From positions 5,700 through 29,050 of the forward strand of contig DIHJ01000036.1 in the NCBI GenBank assembly GCA_002420105.1: a DNA stretch of 23,351 nucleotides, written 5' to 3'. The notes under the pieces were generated by a model. The model did no database searches. It was not told where the DNA came from and saw only the letters and a program-made list of their open reading frames with translations. The DNA is from Nitrospira sp. UBA5699. Lineage in GTDB: Bacteria; Nitrospirota; Nitrospiria; Nitrospirales; Nitrospiraceae. Below, piece by piece: positions 1-7,220 of the stretch. The translations under genes were made by a program, and so were the position numbers. Position 1 is the stretch's first letter. Each line of letters begins with the position of its first letter.

Positions 1-6
1 GAAAAC

Positions 7-1407
7 CTACACGGTTTCAAACGGAGAAGCAATGCCTTGGTAGGGGATCGTGCGGGCCGGTGACGCGCCGCTGTCGCGTCCCGCCGCGGCGTGGCCGCCT
101 TCGAGCCAGGGGAGCGCGACGAAGGTATTCCAGTTGCCGCAACGCCGGCAGCGTCCGGACCATTCGGTGGTTTCCTGCTGACAGGCGGTGCAGACGTAGG
201 GGACGACGACCCGCTTCTTGAATTGCAACGCCTTCTTGAGCTCGACCACGGCCTGTTCCATGTGCTGCTTGCGCAGGAAGAGGTTTGCCATGATCTTGTG
301 GTAGTCGACCAGTTGATCCTGCGGGCCTTCCACCGTCGACAGGATATCGAAGGCTTCGTCCACCATTTCCAGCCGGTAGTAGAGCTTTCCGAGGTAGAAC
401 TGCAGCACGGCGTTGTTGGGGTCCTGCTGCAGCGCTTCCTGGTAGGTGCGGATGATTTCGCCGGGTTCGCCCTGTTCGAGGAAGAGCTCCTCGAGGCGGT
501 GGAGGATGATGACATTGCGCGTCTTGGCGTAGACCTTTTTCAGGATTTCGACGGCCTCCTTGGTCTTGCCTTCCTGGATGAGGATCTCTCCGAGTCCGAT
601 GTAGGCCGGAAGGAAGGTCCGGTCTTTCTTGATCGCGCCGCGGAAGTACCGCCTGGCCTTGTCGGCATGTCCCCGTTCCAGCAGTTGACGCCCGACTTCG
701 TACATGCAGCCGGTGAGGAGCATCGCTTCGGCGCGGCGTTCCGCTTCCGGCAGGTTGGCCTTGGCCATCCGATGCTGGATTTCGAGCGCGTCGCTCCATT
801 TTTCCAGGCGGATCAGCAGGTCCCGTTTCCGGATGAGCGCCGTCAGGTTGTCCGGTTCGATGCGCAGAATCTTCTGCAACGCCTGAAGGGCGTCTTCGTA
901 CCGTTTGGCGCTTTCGAGGTCTTTGGCGAGTTCCAGGAGAATCTCGATGTTCCGGTCGTCGATGCGCTGGGCGTGCTGGTGCAGGCGGATCGCTTCGGCA
1001 TAGTTGTTTTCCGAGCGATAGATGTTGCCCAGCCAGAGCAGGGAGTCGGTCCGGTTGGGATCGATCGCGAGAGCCTTCTCGAAGAGGCCGACCGCGTCGC
1101 TGATGCGTCTGGACATGAAGGCATGGGTGCCTTCGCGATGCAGGGCATCGACCTTCTCCTTGCGTCGCTGGAGGCGCGTGCTGCGCCAGTTGCCGATGAC
1201 GTGCACGGTCTGCCGCATGCCGACCGCAAGGGCGACGAGCACCGCGCCGACCGCCATGCAAAACACGGCCAGCGTCACGGCGCTGAGCTCGAACTGGGTC
1301 GCGGGGCCCGTATGCACGGTGATCGTGCCGGGATTCAATTCGCGGAAGTAGCTGTAGAGGAAGATGCCGGCGCTGATGAGGAAGATGCTGGTCAGCAGTC
1401 TGAGCAT
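7..1407 (-). CDS. LapA/LapB-like fusion: membrane-anchored TPR protein with C-terminal zinc ribbon
   Basis: 466 aa. Seen: a hydrophobic segment at about 1-22, a short periplasmic stretch, a second hydrophobic segment at about 42-65, then a basic cytoplasmic linker. This resembles the LapA (DUF1049) membrane domain. TPR-type helical repeats follow at about 90-395. The C-terminus has a rubredoxin-like zinc ribbon with C406, C409, C420 and C423, followed by a PWLEG segment, as in LapB/YciM. Known: LapA and LapB control LPS synthesis at the inner membrane, and LapB promotes LpxC turnover. Inferred: this single protein combines both parts; E. coli LapB is 389 aa with one membrane segment. The start at 1407 was chosen because the membrane segment begins there and it lies 4 nt after the rsfS stop; the 24-residue upstream extension is an rsfS overlap. 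Last gene of the rplU-rsfS run. The function is inferred from architecture; it could be another TPR scaffold. Confidence 0.8.
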   Translation of the reverse strand: MLRLLTSIFLISAGIFLYSYFRELNPGTITVHTGPATQFELSAVTLAVFCMAVGAVLVALAVGMRQTVHVIGNWRSTRLQRRKEKVDALHREGTHAFMSRRISDAVGLFEKALAIDPNRTDSLLWLGNIYRSENNYAEAIRLHQHAQRIDDRNIEILLELAKDLESAKRYEDALQALQKILRIEPDNLTALIRKRDLLIRLEKWSDALEIQHRMAKANLPEAERRAEAMLLTGCMYEVGRQLLERGHADKARRYFRGAIKKDRTFLPAYIGLGEILIQEGKTKEAVEILKKVYAKTRNVIILHRLEELFLEQGEPGEIIRTYQEALQQDPNNAVLQFYLGKLYYRLEMVDEAFDILSTVEGPQDQLVDYHKIMANLFLRKQHMEQAVVELKKALQFKKRVVVPYVCTACQQETTEWSGRCRRCGNWNTFVALPWLEGGHAAAGRDSGASPARTIPYQGIASPFETV

Positions 1408-1411
1408 CGGA

Positions 1412-1834
1412 TTACGCTCGTTTGGCCGCCCGCGCGTGATTCCGCTGGACCGGTTTCGGCAGTGCGACCGGCTGGACATGCGGCTCGCCCGGAACGGGGA
1501 CCCGCTTGGCGTCGGCCCACAGCCGTTCGAGCCCGTAATGCTGACGCGCGTCCTGCCGGAAAATGTGGACGACGACGTCTCCGAAGTCCATCACCACCCA
1601 TTGCGAGGAGGCCTTGCCTTCGATACCCAGGGCTCCGGCGCCGGATTGGGAGAGGACATCGTCCACGTGATCGGCGATGGCTCTGGTCTGCCGATCGGAA
1701 TCCGCCGAACCCAGGACCAGATAGTCGGCCACCGAGGTCAGTTTCGCGACGTGGAGGACAAGGACGTCCGTGGCCTTCTTGTCGAGCATGGCCCGCGCAA
1801 CGGCGAGAGCTGTGGCCTTCGATGTTCGTGCGAT
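1412..1834 (-). CDS. rsfS: Ribosomal silencing factor RsfS, apparent ATC start
   Basis: About 140 aa, RsfS/DUF143 family. RsfS binds ribosomal protein L14 and blocks subunit joining during starvation. Recognised by the DKKATDVLVLHV strand, the SVADYLVLGSADSDRQTRAIADHV block and the QWVVMDFGDVVVHIF block ending near LERLW, followed by a basic tail of about 30 residues. Start: no ATG, GTG or TTG lies between the nadD stop and an internal ATG at 1789, which would delete the first helix. The frame stays open to an ATG at 1939, but that part overlaps nadD out of frame and does not look like RsfS. An AAGAGG at 1841-1846, overlapping the nadD TAA, sits 6 nt before an in-frame ATC at 1832-1834, which gives a family-length N-terminus. 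ATC is therefore the best start. Function is secure; the start codon is less so. Confidence 0.85.
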   Translation of the reverse strand: MARTSKATALAVARAMLDKKATDVLVLHVAKLTSVADYLVLGSADSDRQTRAIADHVDDVLSQSGAGALGIEGKASSQWVVMDFGDVVVHIFRQDARQHYGLERLWADAKRVPVPGEPHVQPVALPKPVQRNHARAAKRA

Positions 1835-1840
1835 CGGTGT

Positions 1841-1846
1841 CCTCTT
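1841..1846 (-). promoter_or_regulatory. Shine-Dalgarno site deciding the rsfS start
   Basis: Minus-strand AAGAGG overlaps the nadD stop codon (TAA at 1845-1847) and lies 6 nt upstream of an in-frame ATC. It is the only good ribosome binding site near the expected RsfS N-terminus, and it suggests nadD-rsfS translational coupling by termination and reinitiation. Confidence 0.6.
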
Positions 1847-2504
1847 ATTCGTATAAGTGATGGTGAAGTATATAAGATTCCACAGGGGGCGGCAACAGAT
1901 TTGCCACGGAGAGGCCCTGTTTGATCCTTGCGCGGACATGCGAAGCGGACACCTCGGAGGGCGGGAGTCGAAGGCAGATCAGGTGCCGATTCCCCACGGG
2001 GATTTCGAGCGTGGATATCCGGCCTTCGTCCAGGTCTGCGAGGGCCTTGACGGGAAGGGGCGGGAGAAGGGGCAATGCGGACAGGGCCCGGAACGCCGTA
2101 CCGGGCCGCGAGATGACGACAAAGGAGCACAAATTCAACAGGCTCTCCGGTTCGCGCCAGCTCGGGAAATCGAGAAAGGCGTCCAGGCCGATCAGGAAGA
2201 AGAGCCGGGCTTGCGGACCGGACTCCTGTTGAAGCAGGCGGACCGTGTCCACGGAGTAGGATTTCCCGGGCCGTGCCGTCTCGACATCCGACAGCGCAAA
2301 GGAGGGCTCGGCTGCGATCGCCAGGCGGACCATCTCGCTGCGGTCTTTGGCGGGAGCAAGGTCGCGGCTCGGTTTATGCGGAGGGTCGCCGGTCGGGATG
2401 AAGAGGATGCGATCGAGCAGAAGCGCCCGGCGTGTCTGATGCGCGATGGCAAGATGCCCGTTGTGCACGGGATTGAACGTTCCCCCCAGCAGTCCAAGAC
2501 GCAT
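1845..2504 (-). CDS. nadD: Nicotinate-nucleotide adenylyltransferase
   Basis: 219 aa, usual NadD length. Transfers AMP from ATP to nicotinate mononucleotide, giving deamido-NAD in NAD synthesis; cytoplasmic. The nucleotidyltransferase signature GGTFNPVHNGH is at 7-17, the IGLDAFLDFPSW block (equivalent to the IMGADSL..F..W motif) at about 105-116, and a SASHVR segment (equivalent to ISSTxIR) near 187-192. The 2504 start places the signature at the family-typical position. An upstream ATG at 2543 has a better-looking GAGG overlapping the proB stop at 9-nt spacing, so a form with 13 extra residues cannot be excluded. Lies between proB and rsfS; the nadD-rsfS pairing is widely conserved in bacteria. 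Confidence 0.94.
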   Translation of the reverse strand: MRLGLLGGTFNPVHNGHLAIAHQTRRALLLDRILFIPTGDPPHKPSRDLAPAKDRSEMVRLAIAAEPSFALSDVETARPGKSYSVDTVRLLQQESGPQARLFFLIGLDAFLDFPSWREPESLLNLCSFVVISRPGTAFRALSALPLLPPLPVKALADLDEGRISTLEIPVGNRHLICLRLPPSEVSASHVRARIKQGLSVANLLPPPVESYILHHHLYE

Positions 2505-2554
2505 GAGTGTCCAGTTATCAATAAGAAATGTTGCAGTCCTCATTCATCATTGCC

Positions 2555-3676
2555 TCACAGAATGACGAGGTTGTCGCGATGGATGACCTCCTCGTACTCC
2601 TGCGGGCCGAGCTGCTGCTGGATTTCGACCGTTTTCAGCCCCTTAATCCTCGTCAGCATGTCCGACGAGAAATTCACGAGCCCTTTCGCGAACTCCTTCC
2701 CGTCCTGATTGAGGCAGCTGACCGGATCGCCCGCCTCGAAGGTTCCGGACACCTTCACGATGCCGGACGCCAGCAGGCTTTTGCCCCGCTTGGCCAGCGC
2801 GTCCACGGCTCCCTGGTCGAGGGTGACCGTGCCGCGCGGGCGCAACGTGTAGCCGATCCAGTGTTTGCGGCTGGGGATGCGACGTTCCTTGGCGAGAAAG
2901 AGGCTGCCGCCCGGACCGCCGGACAGGACCTTCGGCAGAAGCCCCGGTTCCTGCCCGTTGAGGATCAGCGTGGCCACGCCGTACTCGCCGACTTTCTTGG
3001 CGGCGCGGACCTTGGTGACCATGCCGCCCGTCCCTTCAAACGTCGTGGATGCGCCGGCCCGTCGCTCAAGGTCCTCGTTGATCTCGGTGATCAGGGGGAT
3101 CAACTGCGCCGAGGGATTCCTGCGGGGATCCTCGGTGAACAGGCCGTCGATGTCGGACAGAATGACCAGCATGTCCGCGTCGACGAGGTGGGCGACTTCG
3201 GCGGCGAGTGAATCGTTGTCGCCGACGCGAATCTCATCCACCGCGACCGTGTCGTTTTCGTTGATGATGGGGACGACCTGAAAGTCGATCAGGGCCGCCA
3301 GGGTATGCCGGGCGTTCAGAAACCGACGCCGGTCCGCCAGGTCCTGGTGGGTCAGGAGAATCTGCGCCACCTTCATGCCGAGCCGCTCGAACGATTTTTC
3401 GTAGGCCCACATGAGCCGGCTCTGGCCGACCGCCGCGGCGGCCTGTTTCACGGGCAGGCTCTTGGGATAGTCCCTGAGGGCGAGCTTCTTGATCCCCGAC
3501 ACGATGGCGCCGGAGGACACGATCAACACCTCACGGCCGTCCGCGCGGACGGCGGCGATCTCGTCCGCGAGCCGGTCGATCCGCTCGGGCTGCAGGCCGG
3601 TCTCCCGTGAGGACACGAGGCTGCTGCCGATTTTGACGACGATCCGTTTTGCCTGCTTTAGGATTGCGTCTCGCAT
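2555..3676 (-). CDS. proB: Glutamate 5-kinase with PUA domain
   Basis: 373 aa, the usual length for the kinase-plus-PUA form. Phosphorylates glutamate to gamma-glutamyl phosphate, the first step of proline synthesis. Amino-acid-kinase features: VKIGSS at 14-19, SSGAIVSG at 54-61, INENDTV at 138-144, the GDND substrate loop at 152-155 and GTGGM at 215-219. A PUA domain covers roughly 277-355. The start overlaps the 3' end of obgE by 19 nt, indicating co-transcription and probably translational coupling. The usual partner proA (glutamyl-phosphate reductase) is not beside it and must be elsewhere if the pathway is complete. The arrangement obgE-proB-nadD-rsfS is familiar from several phyla. Confidence 0.96.
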   Translation of the reverse strand: MRDAILKQAKRIVVKIGSSLVSSRETGLQPERIDRLADEIAAVRADGREVLIVSSGAIVSGIKKLALRDYPKSLPVKQAAAAVGQSRLMWAYEKSFERLGMKVAQILLTHQDLADRRRFLNARHTLAALIDFQVVPIINENDTVAVDEIRVGDNDSLAAEVAHLVDADMLVILSDIDGLFTEDPRRNPSAQLIPLITEINEDLERRAGASTTFEGTGGMVTKVRAAKKVGEYGVATLILNGQEPGLLPKVLSGGPGGSLFLAKERRIPSRKHWIGYTLRPRGTVTLDQGAVDALAKRGKSLLASGIVKVSGTFEAGDPVSCLNQDGKEFAKGLVNFSSDMLTRIKGLKTVEIQQQLGPQEYEEVIHRDNLVIL

Positions 3677-4683
3677 GCGGTCGCCCGGAGTTGTTCGACT
3701 TGTTGCCCGACAAAGGCGATCAAGTCCGTCAGGCCCTCCCTGGTCGCCGCGGAGACGGGGAGACAGCGGATGCGGCGGCGTTTGCAGAAGGCCTGCAGGG
3801 ATTTCAGCTTGGCTCCGTCTCCGGCCGCGTCGATCTTGGTGGCGACGATGGCAAAGGGACGTTTCGCCAGCGTCGGATCATAGGACGCCAATTCATTGCG
3901 CATGACCTCGAAGCCGGCCACCGGATCCTCCGTGGCCCATTCCGACACGTCGATGAGATGCAGCAGAAGCGACGTCCGCTCGATGTGCCGCAGGAACTGA
4001 ATGCCGAGCCCCTTTCCTTCGTGCGCCCCTTCGATCAGCCCGGGAATGTCGGCGACGACGAAACTCCGGTCCTCCCCGTAGCGCACGACGCCGAGATTCG
4101 GGATCAACGTCGTAAAGGGGTAGTCGGCGATCTTGGGACGCGCGGCCGAAACGGCGGCGATGAGGGTCGATTTGCCGGCGTTCGGGAACCCCACCAGGCC
4201 CACGTCGGCGAGCAGTTTGAGCTCGAGCCGCAGCTGGCGTTCCTCCCCTTCCGTTCCCTGTTCGAAATGCGTGGGAACGCGGTTGGTCGAGGTGGCGAAA
4301 TGGCTGTTCCCGCGGCCGCCTTTCCCGCCCTGCGCGATGACGACGCTTTCGCCGTCCGCGATCAGGTCCGCGAGCACGTCACCGGTGAGGTCGTCGTAGA
4401 TCACGGTTCCCACCGGGAGCATGACGACGACCGGTTTGCCCCTGCGCCCCGTGCAGTTGGACCCGCTGCCGGGCTTGCCGCCTTCGGCCTCGTAATGTCG
4501 CTGGTAGCGGAGGTCGAGCAGGGTGGTGAGCCGGTGGGAGGCCGTAAAGATCACGTCCCCGCCGTTTCCCCCGTCTCCGCCGTCGGGTCCCCCGCGGGGG
4601 ACGAACATCTCCCGGCGGAAGCTGCAGCTGCCGTCTCCTCCGCGGCCGGCTTTGACGGTAATGCGGACTTCATCGACGAACAT
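3658..4683 (-). CDS. obgE: Obg family GTPase, 50S ribosome assembly
   Basis: 341 aa. An essential GTPase that associates with the 50S subunit, works in its maturation and couples growth to (p)ppGpp. The N-terminal glycine-rich Obg fold (1-158) shows the repeated GG/GDGG pattern (RGGDGS, PRGGPDGGDGGNGGD). The G domain follows: G1 GFPNAGKST at 165-173, switch region with FTTLIPNLG near 190-198, G3 DIPG at 212-215, G4 TKID at 282-285 (TKxD instead of NKxD), G5 SAA at 311-313. No long C-terminal OCT extension, so this is a short Obg. It lies 125 nt downstream of rpmA in the classic L21-L27-Obg order; its end overlaps proB. The gap contains no terminator I can recognise. Confidence 0.97.
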   Translation of the reverse strand: MFVDEVRITVKAGRGGDGSCSFRREMFVPRGGPDGGDGGNGGDVIFTASHRLTTLLDLRYQRHYEAEGGKPGSGSNCTGRRGKPVVVMLPVGTVIYDDLTGDVLADLIADGESVVIAQGGKGGRGNSHFATSTNRVPTHFEQGTEGEERQLRLELKLLADVGLVGFPNAGKSTLIAAVSAARPKIADYPFTTLIPNLGVVRYGEDRSFVVADIPGLIEGAHEGKGLGIQFLRHIERTSLLLHLIDVSEWATEDPVAGFEVMRNELASYDPTLAKRPFAIVATKIDAAGDGAKLKSLQAFCKRRRIRCLPVSAATREGLTDLIAFVGQQVEQLRATACETQS

Positions 4684-4808
4684 CGGGCGCCGTCCTGTCT
4701 GGCGAATGAATACAGATCACCGAAAGGATTCGTACGGGGCATCGGAACCCTGCACGACATCCTCGCGGTGACTCACGTTGTGGCTCAGGAAGAAAGGAGG
4801 TGCGCCGG

Positions 4809-5072
4809 TTACGAAGCCGCGGGCGCGGGGTAGACGCTGACCTTCTGTCGCGCGCGTCCGCCCTCGAACTTGACGATTCCCGTCACGCGGGCGAAGAGGG
4901 TGTGGTCCTTGCCGAGGCCGACGTTGAAACCGGGGAAGAACTTGGTCCCGCGCTGGCGCACGATGATGGCGCCGGCCTTGACGGTTTCGCCGCCGTATGC
5001 CTTGACTCCGAGATATTGCGGATTGCTGTCCCGCCCGTTTCTAGATGAGCCGCCGCCTTTGTTTGTTGCCAT
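4809..5072 (-). CDS. rpmA: 50S ribosomal protein L27
   Basis: 87 aa, normal L27 length. L27 lies near the peptidyl-transferase centre of the 50S subunit. The signature blocks are all present: KGGGSSRNGRDSN at about 5-17, the GAIIVRQRGTKFFPG segment and the GLGKDHTLFA segment. The N-terminus begins MATNKGGG with no cleavable Firmicute-type leader, so the mature basic tail starts directly. An AAGGA site lies about 7 nt upstream of the ATG. It starts 12 nt after the rplU stop, so the two are one transcription unit. Confidence 0.98.
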   Translation of the reverse strand: MATNKGGGSSRNGRDSNPQYLGVKAYGGETVKAGAIIVRQRGTKFFPGFNVGLGKDHTLFARVTGIVKFEGGRARQKVSVYPAPAAS

Positions 5073-5084
5073 GGCAGATCCTTC

Positions 5085-5399
5085 TTAGGCTGTTTCGATG
5101 CCGGTAATGCGAAGTTTGGTGAAGCCCTGGCGATGTCCCTTCGTCCGACGATAGTTCTTCCGCCGCTGCTTCTTGAATACCATGATCGAACGGGTCCGTC
5201 CCTGATCGACGATCTCCGCCGTGACCTTCGCGCCCTTCACCAGCGGTTGTCCGACGAGGACGCCCTGGTCGCCATGAACCAGCCGAACCTGGCTCAATTC
5301 GACCGTGCCGCCGACGTCGCCCGGAAGGCTCTCGACCTGAACGAGGGTGCCGTTTTCGACCCGATATTGCTTGCCGCCTGTTTCGACGATTGCGTACAT
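5085..5399 (-). CDS. rplU: 50S ribosomal protein L21
   Basis: 104 aa, typical L21 length. Binds 23S rRNA in the 50S subunit. Starts MYAIVETGGKQYRV, the family N-terminus, and contains the conserved KKQRRKNYRRTKGHRQ region near the C-terminus. The reading frame is open to 5519, but the extra 40 codons are upstream promoter DNA. A GGAGG lies 9 nt before the chosen ATG. First gene of the L21-L27-Obg-ProB-NadD-RsfS run. Confidence 0.98.
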   Translation of the reverse strand: MYAIVETGGKQYRVENGTLVQVESLPGDVGGTVELSQVRLVHGDQGVLVGQPLVKGAKVTAEIVDQGRTRSIMVFKKQRRKNYRRTKGHRQGFTKLRITGIETA

Positions 5400-5428
5400 A
5401 AGCCCATGCCTCCATTTCAGAACATGGT

Positions 5429-5458
5429 TGTGTATCACAGTGATTCGAAGAGTGTCAA
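5429..5458 (-). promoter_or_regulatory. Sigma-70-type promoter of the rplU operon
   Basis: Minus strand: a perfect -35 TTGACA (5453-5458) followed by a -10 read either as GATACA (5431-5436, 16-nt spacer) or TACACA (5429-5434, 18-nt spacer), within a TGTGATACACA context. It lies 30-60 nt upstream of the rplU ATG with GGAGG between. It is the only good promoter in the divergent rplU/PilZ gap. Confidence 0.6.
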
Positions 5459-5615
5459 GGCGCGGAGGGCCGGCGCGCTCACAATTCTTGGAGCGGATCG
5501 CCCAACCGGCGGCTCCCATCCTTTCGGGTTAACCTGTTTGAGGACTTCTGCCCTGCGCCGGCCGTGGAGTATCGTGAGCGTCATCAGGCTGTCATCGATC
5601 TGGAGGACCGTCAGG

Positions 5616-5993
5616 ATGAAGATGAAGGAACCGTTCGAGTCACCGTCAGGCCGGGCAGCCACCCGGTTCGTGTTGAGGCCGTACCGCCGGATTCCCACCT
5701 GGTACCTGTCCTATTACATGAGCGGGGACTTTGTGGGAAAGGGGGTCGTCACGAATCTTTCACGCACCGGAATGCGGGTCCTGGGCGATCATGCCATGAC
5801 ACCGGGCACCGAACTTACCGTTCGGGTCACGGTCGGGGAAGACCGGCCGCCGATCGAAATCCAGCGTGTCGCGGTTCAATGGGTGAAGGAATACGAATTC
5901 GGATTGCGGATCCTCTCCATGAGCCCATCTTCCGGCGAACAGATCGCCCGGCTTCTGCGCGCTCAGGCGGAGGCCCGGCGCGGCGATTCCTAG
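5616..5993 (+). CDS. PilZ-domain protein, putative c-di-GMP receptor
   Basis: 125 aa, a single-domain PilZ protein. Seen: an arginine-rich RPYRR at 21-25 matching the RxxxR motif and NLSRTG at 47-52 matching (D/N)xSxxG, spaced as in c-di-GMP-binding PilZ domains. A beta-rich segment containing VQWV and FGLRI follows, then a short C-terminal helix. Known: PilZ domains bind cyclic di-GMP and act on motility, exopolysaccharide or pilus machinery; no partner is encoded next to it. Start chosen at the ATG with a GGAGG 9 nt upstream (5602-5606); the frame is open far upstream but that part is antisense to rplU. Divergent from rplU, 90 nt upstream of ilvE. Cytoplasmic, no signal peptide. The target is unknown. 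Confidence 0.88.
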   Translation: MKMKEPFESPSGRAATRFVLRPYRRIPTWYLSYYMSGDFVGKGVVTNLSRTGMRVLGDHAMTPGTELTVRVTVGEDRPPIEIQRVAVQWVKEYEFGLRILSMSPSSGEQIARLLRAQAEARRGDS

Positions 5994-6040
5994 CGGGCGC
6001 CCTTCTCCTCCGCACCGCCCGCTGCCGGTCCTCGCGTTGC

Positions 6041-6070
6041 TTGACGCTTCTTCGGGGCCGCTGTTATAGT
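6041..6070 (+). promoter_or_regulatory. Promoter of ilvE, predicting a leaderless or near-leaderless mRNA
   Basis: TTGACG (6041-6046) and TATAGT (6065-6070) are separated by 18 nt, or TTATAG by 17. The expected transcription start, about 7 nt after the -10, falls near 6077, only about 7 nt before the ilvE ATG at 6084. No Shine-Dalgarno sequence is present in CCGTTTCCGCATC. Confidence 0.65.
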
Positions 6071-6083
6071 CCGTTTCCGCATC

Positions 6084-6995
6084 ATGGAACCTCAAGGCAA
6101 AATCTGGATGGACGGATCGTTCGTCGATTGGGCGGACGCCAACGTCCATGTGCTGACCCACTCGCTGCACTACGGACTCGCCGCATTCGAAGGCCTTCGT
6201 TGCTACAAGGGCAAGTCCGGATCCGCGATTTTCCGGCTCCAGGAGCATGTCGACCGGCTTTTCGAATCGGCCCATATCGGCATGATGACGATTCCGTACG
6301 ACAGGAAGCAGGTGGCGGAGGCCATCGTCGAAACGGTGCGGGTCAACAAGCTGGAGGCCTGTTACATCCGCCCCCTGGTCTATATCGGCTACGGGGCCAT
6401 GGGGGTCTACCCCGGGGATAATCCGATCAAATTGGCCATTGCGGCCTGGAAGTGGGGCGCCTATCTCGGTGACGATGCCCTGGCCAACGGGATGCGCGCC
6501 CGCGTCTCGTCGTTCACGCGGCACCATGTGAACGTGTCAATGACGAGAGGCAAGATCTCCGGATACTACGTGAACTCGATTCTCGCCAAGCGCGAGGCCA
6601 AGGTGGACGGCTATGATGAAGCGATTCTCCTGGATCCGGAGGGGTACGTGTCGGAGGGGACGGGGGAGAATATCTTCATCGTGCGCAAGGGGCGCATCAA
6701 GACGACGCCGCTGACCTCGATTCTCGAAGGGATCACGCGGAATTCGGTGATCGACCTGGCGCGCGAGCAGGGAGTGGCGGTGACGGAGGAACGGTTCACC
6801 CGCGATGAAATGTACATTGCCGAGGAAGTGTTCGTGACGGGAACGGCCGCCGAACTGACCCCGGTTCGGGAAATCGACAACCGCCGTATTGGAACGGGAA
6901 AACCCGGTCCGATCACGCTTGCGCTCCAAAAGCGCTTCTTCTCGATCGTGCGCGGAGAAGATCCGGCGCACGAGTCCTGGCTCACCCGCGTGTAG
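6084..6995 (+). CDS. ilvE: Branched-chain amino acid aminotransferase
   Basis: 303 aa, a fold-type IV PLP aminotransferase. Catalyses the last step of leucine, isoleucine and valine synthesis (2-oxo acid plus glutamate). Seen: HSLHYGLAAFEGLRCY at about 26-41, the expected PLP lysine K157 in RGKISGYY, the EGTGENIF block near 195-202 and the GITRNSVIDLA block. These match IlvE more closely than 4-amino-4-deoxychorismate lyase or D-amino-acid transaminase. Start supported by the family N-terminus (KIWMDGSFVDW). There is no ribosome binding site; the promoter lies immediately upstream, so translation is probably leaderless. A monocistronic unit downstream of the PilZ gene; no other branched-chain pathway genes are nearby. 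Confidence 0.95.
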   Translation: MEPQGKIWMDGSFVDWADANVHVLTHSLHYGLAAFEGLRCYKGKSGSAIFRLQEHVDRLFESAHIGMMTIPYDRKQVAEAIVETVRVNKLEACYIRPLVYIGYGAMGVYPGDNPIKLAIAAWKWGAYLGDDALANGMRARVSSFTRHHVNVSMTRGKISGYYVNSILAKREAKVDGYDEAILLDPEGYVSEGTGENIFIVRKGRIKTTPLTSILEGITRNSVIDLAREQGVAVTEERFTRDEMYIAEEVFVTGTAAELTPVREIDNRRIGTGKPGPITLALQKRFFSIVRGEDPAHESWLTRV

Positions 6996-7220
6996 CCGGA
7001 CGCTGAACGAGCCCCGCCTGTTCACCGGTCCGGCCCGGCCGACAGACTGCTTCAGTCAGAGCATCGTGCCCGCTGCGCTTCGAACTCCCCGGCATTCGTC
7101 ACTTGGATCCAGGGACCGCCATCCGGTTCCCGGCCGACGCTTGCCCCGCGAGGCACAGCCCATCGGCCCGCGCGGCCTTACGGGATGGTGTCAGCCTCAA
7201 CCTGCAGGAATTCTGTCTGG
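6996..7220. other. Non-coding gap between convergent ilvE and secG
   Basis: 225 nt with no convincing gene on either strand. It contains short GC-rich self-complementary patches (for example around 7143-7156 and 7166-7178) but none followed by a T-tract. I tested it for a tRNA, as secG is followed by one in some bacteria, and found no valid T-arm or acceptor stem. The two transcripts converge here, so factor-dependent termination is likely. Confidence 0.5.

Noticed and set aside
91..1860. 589-codon plus-strand open frame across lapAB and rsfS
   Set aside because: It is antisense to two genes with clear family signatures and has low-complexity composition; a GC-rich shadow frame.
1835..1939. 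N-terminal extension of RsfS from the ATG at 1939
   Set aside because: The 35 extra residues overlap nadD out of frame, do not resemble RsfS, and the ribosome binding site lies inside this stretch.
7081..7160. Possible tRNA downstream of secG, suggested by CTTCGAACTCCCC
   Set aside because: The T-arm does not pair, and no acceptor stem or anticodon arm can be folded on either strand.
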